Below the pieces are notes generated by a model that saw only the letters and a list, made by a program, of their open reading frames with translations, was not told where the DNA came from and did not search any database. A DNA stretch of 64,000 nt from Brachypterus glaber (lineage: Eukaryota; Arthropoda; Insecta; Coleoptera; Kateretidae), in assembly GCA_958510825.1 (NCBI GenBank), contig OY294049.1, forward strand, positions 32,268,774-32,332,773, in the 5' to 3' direction. This document shows, in pieces, positions 60,486 through 64,000 of the stretch (positions are counted from its first letter, which is position 1; the number at the start of each line of letters is the position of its first letter). Position numbers and translations under genes: made by a program.

Positions 60486-62279
60486 TGAGGAGGTGACTTT
60501 CAAAACGCAGTTTTTGACATTTTTTGAAAAATTGAGATAATGATGGTGTTTACACTGTTAATGCATATTCGATCTATTGATCCAAAAAAAAAGTTAAAAA
60601 AATTGTTATTTCATACTAAAAATTTAGTTAGAAAACCACGTGGAAAAACAAAACGCAGTTTTTGAACCAAAGCTTGACTTTCAAAACGCAGTTTTTAATT
60701 ATACTACAGTCAATATAGGTTTCAACTGCGACAAAATTTCTCAGTCAAAAAAAAGTTTGTATTCCTATAGATTTTGGGATGGGAAATTCAATAAAAAAAA
60801 AAGTCTATCGATTTTTGAGTTTCGGAAGACCCTTAAAACACCCTAAAAACTCGTTTTTGCCTTATAACTTTTGATTGCAACCTACTAGAAATAAAAACTG
60901 CACAGAAAATGAAAGAGCACAAAAAATGCAATAAAATTGCTTAATATTTTTTTCCCTTAACTTCTATTGGTTGGAAGATATAACGCATTTAAAGTCGTAA
61001 CTCACTCGTTGTTAAAACATTTTAGGACTGGCTGCCATTTGAACACCCTTTTATATATCGGCCTAATATCTTTAAAAATATCTTAAATATATCTAAGGAT
61101 GATTTATGCAAAATTTCAGCTTACTCTGATTGGGGTTTACGAAAACCCTATACGCCCCCTATTATTTATATACGCCCCAGTTTTTAAGGGACTAAGCTCA
61201 CCAAAACGTTTAAAATTTGTAGTATTACGGTTTTCGGGTCAAGAAACACTATGGAATAACGTCTACCACTCTAAGAGGCACACAGAAAAATATTGGCCCC
61301 TAAAAGTCCCCTAAAACACGTTTTTTCCACATATCTTTTTTGTAGTTAGTTGGAACTTTTTTATTATCAGATTCTCTTTCAGCAACCTTAAAAACCCCAT
61401 TATACCAATTTTCACAAAAACTACCCTCCACCCCTCAGGGGGTGAAATTAAAAAAAAAATATTATCAGATTCATATTCGTCAACCCCAGAAACACTATAT
61501 ACCAATTTTAAAGAAAATATTGAAAATATATAGAGTAAAAAAAATAATATTAGATTCAATTTTAGCAACCTTAAAAACCCCTATGTAGCAATTTTAAAAT
61601 TTTACTATTTTTTTTTATTTTTGCCCCATTTGCCCCCCTTGTCGCAATGTTCAACAAAAACAATCCCGAGCGAGAAATTTGGTAAGATACCTGTATGCCG
61701 AATTTCAAGTCTCTAGCTTAAAGCGTTCTTAAGTTACCGTGCCCACAAGATTTCCCAGACAGACCGATCGACCGAACGAACGACTGACCGATCGACCGAA
61801 CGAACGACCGACCGATCGACAATTTTTTTTCTTTGCTTGAAATGGATTTATATCGACATAAAACGCAAAAACTCTGGAGGGAGACCCCCTTTCCCCCTAG
61901 TGTCATGTTGTGTGTTGAGTTAAATGAAAAAAGCGTTACACAGAGAGGTCCAAAATAGTAAAAAAAGGTTTTACATAATATACATGTATGTATGGACAGC
62001 CCCTGTATACATATTTGTATCTATACTTACCTAAAAAATATTTAAAAAATCAATATCACAAGAGATTCTATTAATAATATTCATATTCATTTAAATGCTG
62101 GACTATCAAAACGCAGTTTTTGATTTTTTTAATATGCAATTTTTTTAATAATTAGTGAAACTGATTTAATTCGCCAATGTAATTTAACTATTCTCTCTAA
62201 AATAGATAATACCTGATGTTCATTGATATCTCGAAATGTGTTATTTGTCAAAAACTGCGTTTTGAAAGTCACCTCCTCA
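60486..62279. mobile_element. TA-flanked element with 36-bp inverted ends, 1.8 kb
   Basis: TGAGGAGGTGACTTTCAAAA at 60486 is inverted at 62260-62279, and the match runs on through CGCAGTTTTTGACA. TA stands at both outer edges. A related word, CAAAACGCAGTTTTT, occurs again inside both ends (60679, 62108). The interior holds a copy of the C-rich dispersed repeat and only short frames (68-71 aa) without motifs, so it is non-autonomous. TA target suggests a Tc1/mariner-like mover. Confidence 0.75.
61340..61880 (+). repeat. C-rich dispersed repeat, third locus
   Basis: Three CAGATTC...CAGCAACC...AAAAACCCC units, then CAATCCCGAGCGA, CTTAAAGCGTTCTTAAGTTA and ACAGACCGATCGACCGAACG, the same order as at 2200-3665. 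Lies inside the 1.8-kb TA element. Confidence 0.8.
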
Positions 62280-62384
62280 TATATCTTTTGTTAAGTATTT
62301 AGTAAGATTAGTACATATTATTATAATTATTTTTGTATATTAGGATGTATCCTATTTAATAAAGATTTGTTATTATTTACCAGT

Positions 62385-62665
62385 GTTTAAAAAATGTTTT
62401 GCTATTGGCTATCCTTGAAGGAACCGAGGGTTTAAATTGGTTATTTAAGAGCATTTTAAAATTTTTTGCTATTGGCTATCAACAATGATCCGAGGGTCCC
62501 AAACTGGTTTGATTAGGATATTTACTAGTATTTGGAAAAATGTTTGCTATTGGCTGTTTAAATGAACCGAGAGTTTTGGACTAGTTTGAACTGGTTATTT
62601 ACGAACATATTTTATAAGGAATCGTGAGTTTTGGACTATTTTGAATTGGTTTTGAACATATTATT
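62385..62665 (+). repeat. Degenerate monomers of the 78-bp satellite
   Basis: TTTGCTATTGGCTATC, GGAACCGAG and TTTTGGACTAGTTTGAACTG words recur as in 41060-43480, with more changes and gaps. About three monomers. Confidence 0.85.
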
Positions 62666-62669
62666 ATTT

Positions 62670-62835
62670 ACGAACATATTTTATTTTATTTTATTTTATT
62701 TTATTTTATTTTATTTTACTTTATTTTAATTTATTTCATTTCATTTCGTTTCGTTTCGTTTCGTTTCGTTTCGTTTCATTTTATTTTATATTATTTTATT
62801 TTTTTTAATTTTATTTTATTATTTTATTTTATTTT
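62670..62835 (+). repeat. Mixed pentanucleotide repeat
   Basis: ATTTT units pass into TTTCATTTCGTTTCG variants and back to ATTTT. Confidence 0.95.
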
Positions 62836-63970
62836 GTTTTGTTTTGTTTTGTTTTGTTTTGTTTTGTTTTGTTTTGTTTTGTTTTGTTTTGTTTTGTTTT
62901 GTTTTGTTTTGTTTTGTTTTGTTTTGTTTTGTTTTGTTTTGTTTTGTTTTGTTTTGTTTTGTTTTGTTTTGTTTTGTTTTGTTTTGTTTTGTTTTGTTTT
63001 GTTTTGTTTTGTTTTGTTTTGTTTTGTTTTGTTTTGTTTTGTTTTGTTTTGTTTTGTTTTGTTTTGTTTTGTTTTGTTTTGTTTTGTTTTGTTTTGTTTT
63101 GTTTTGTTTTGTTTTGTTTTGTTTTGTTTTGTTTTGTTTTGTTTTGTTTTGTTTTGTTTTGTTTTGTTTTGTTTTGTTTTGTTTTGTTTTGTTTTGTTTT
63201 GTTTTGTTTTGTTTTGTTTTGTTTTGTTTTGTTTTGTTTTGTTTTGTTTTGTTTTGTTTTGTTTTGTTTTGTTTTGTTTTGTTTTGTTTTGTTTTGTTTT
63301 GTTTTGTTTTGTTTTGTTTTGTTTTGTTTTGTTTTGTTTTGTTTTGTTTTGTTTTGTTTTGTTTTGTTTTGTTTTGTTTTGTTTTGTTTTGTTTTGTTTT
63401 GTTTTGTTTTGTTTTGTTTTGTTTTGTTTTGTTTTGTTTTGTTTTGTTTTGTTTTGTTTTGTTTTGTTTTGTTTTGTTTTGTTTTGTTTTGTTTTGTTTT
63501 GTTTTGTTTTGTTTTGTTTTGTTTTGTTTTGTTTTGTTTTGTTTTGTTTTGTTTTGTTTTGTTTTGTTTTGTTTTGTTTTGTTTTGTTTTGTTTTGTTTT
63601 GTTTTGTTTTGTTTTGTTTTGTTTTGTTTTGTTTTGTTTTGTTTTGTTTTGTTTTGTTTTGTTTTGTTTTGTTTTGTTTTGTTTTGTTTTGTTTTGTTTT
63701 GTTTTGTTTTGTTTTGTTTTGTTTTGTTTTGTTTTGTTTTGTTTTGTTTTGTTTTGTTTTGTTTTGTTTTGTTTTGTTTTGTTTTGTTTTGTTTTGTTTT
63801 GTTTTGTTTTGTTTTGTTTTGTTTTGTTTTGTTTTGTTTTGTTTTGTTTTGTTTTGTTTTGTTTTGTTTTGTTTTGTTTTGTTTTGTTTTGTTTTGTTTT
63901 GTTTTGTTTTGTTTTGTTTTGTTTTGTTTTGTTTTGTTTTGTTTTGTTTTGTTTTGTTTTGTTTTGTTTT
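62836..63970 (+). repeat. (GTTTT)227 perfect microsatellite
   Basis: Every printed unit is GTTTT, 1,135 bp without an error that I could see. Confidence 0.97.
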
Positions 63971-64000
63971 ATTTTATTTTATTTTATTTTATTTTATTTT
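63971..64000 (+). repeat. (ATTTT)6 at the window edge
   Basis: The GTTTT run switches to ATTTT and continues past the window. Confidence 0.97.

Overview
The window is AT-rich, intron-poor eukaryotic repeat DNA. It most likely comes from an arthropod and probably an insect. That rests on non-LTR retrotransposons whose ORF1 starts with a PHD-like zinc finger, TA-flanked palindromic MITEs, a tRNA-type SINE and kilobase satellites, with no operons or ribosome-binding sites. I found no intact host gene. The one small ORF with ordinary codon texture (34136-34399, minus) is only a weak candidate.

Layout, left half. 1-4300 is AT-rich DNA with a 760-bp palindrome and a C-rich dispersed repeat. A 5'-truncated LINE (4346-6490) sits inside the edge of a 99-bp satellite that runs to about 20240. 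Much of the satellite is two near-identical 33-monomer blocks plus a shorter third one, and a 242-bp LINE fragment interrupts only one of the three. 20246-24600 is non-coding with a palindromic MITE. 24600-29238 is a nearly full-length LINE: ORF1 has a PHD-like finger, a coiled coil and an SGNH-like region, and ORF2 has an APE endonuclease and reverse transcriptase. It is broken by only a few frameshifts and stops.

Middle. 29500-31500 repeats the C-rich family in reverse. 31834-33914 is a complete small LTR element on the minus strand: 154-bp LTRs, TAATG target duplication, polypurine tract, no gag or pol. 34000-41000 holds short palindromes, a second copy of the 0.7-kb MITE and several dispersed repeats. 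The unoccupied target of each MITE copy is present elsewhere in the window. 41060-43480 is a second satellite (about 78-bp monomers in a 234-bp three-monomer unit).

Right half. 43580-53090 is a LINE graveyard: three degraded elements, a minus-strand LINE 3' end, a palindrome cluster and a 1.6-kb foldback element. 54294-59050 is the relic of one gene or transposon with a DDE-like motif set. It is interrupted by an internally deleted LINE and by a TA-flanked palindromic MITE. A tRNA-type SINE follows (59140-59398), then a TA-flanked 1.8-kb element with 36-bp inverted ends, a few degenerate copies of the 78-bp satellite, and 227 consecutive perfect copies of GTTTT near the window's end.

No cellular pathway is encoded here. 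The coherent story is nested transposition into satellite and older repeats. Several junctions are clean enough to give relative ages.
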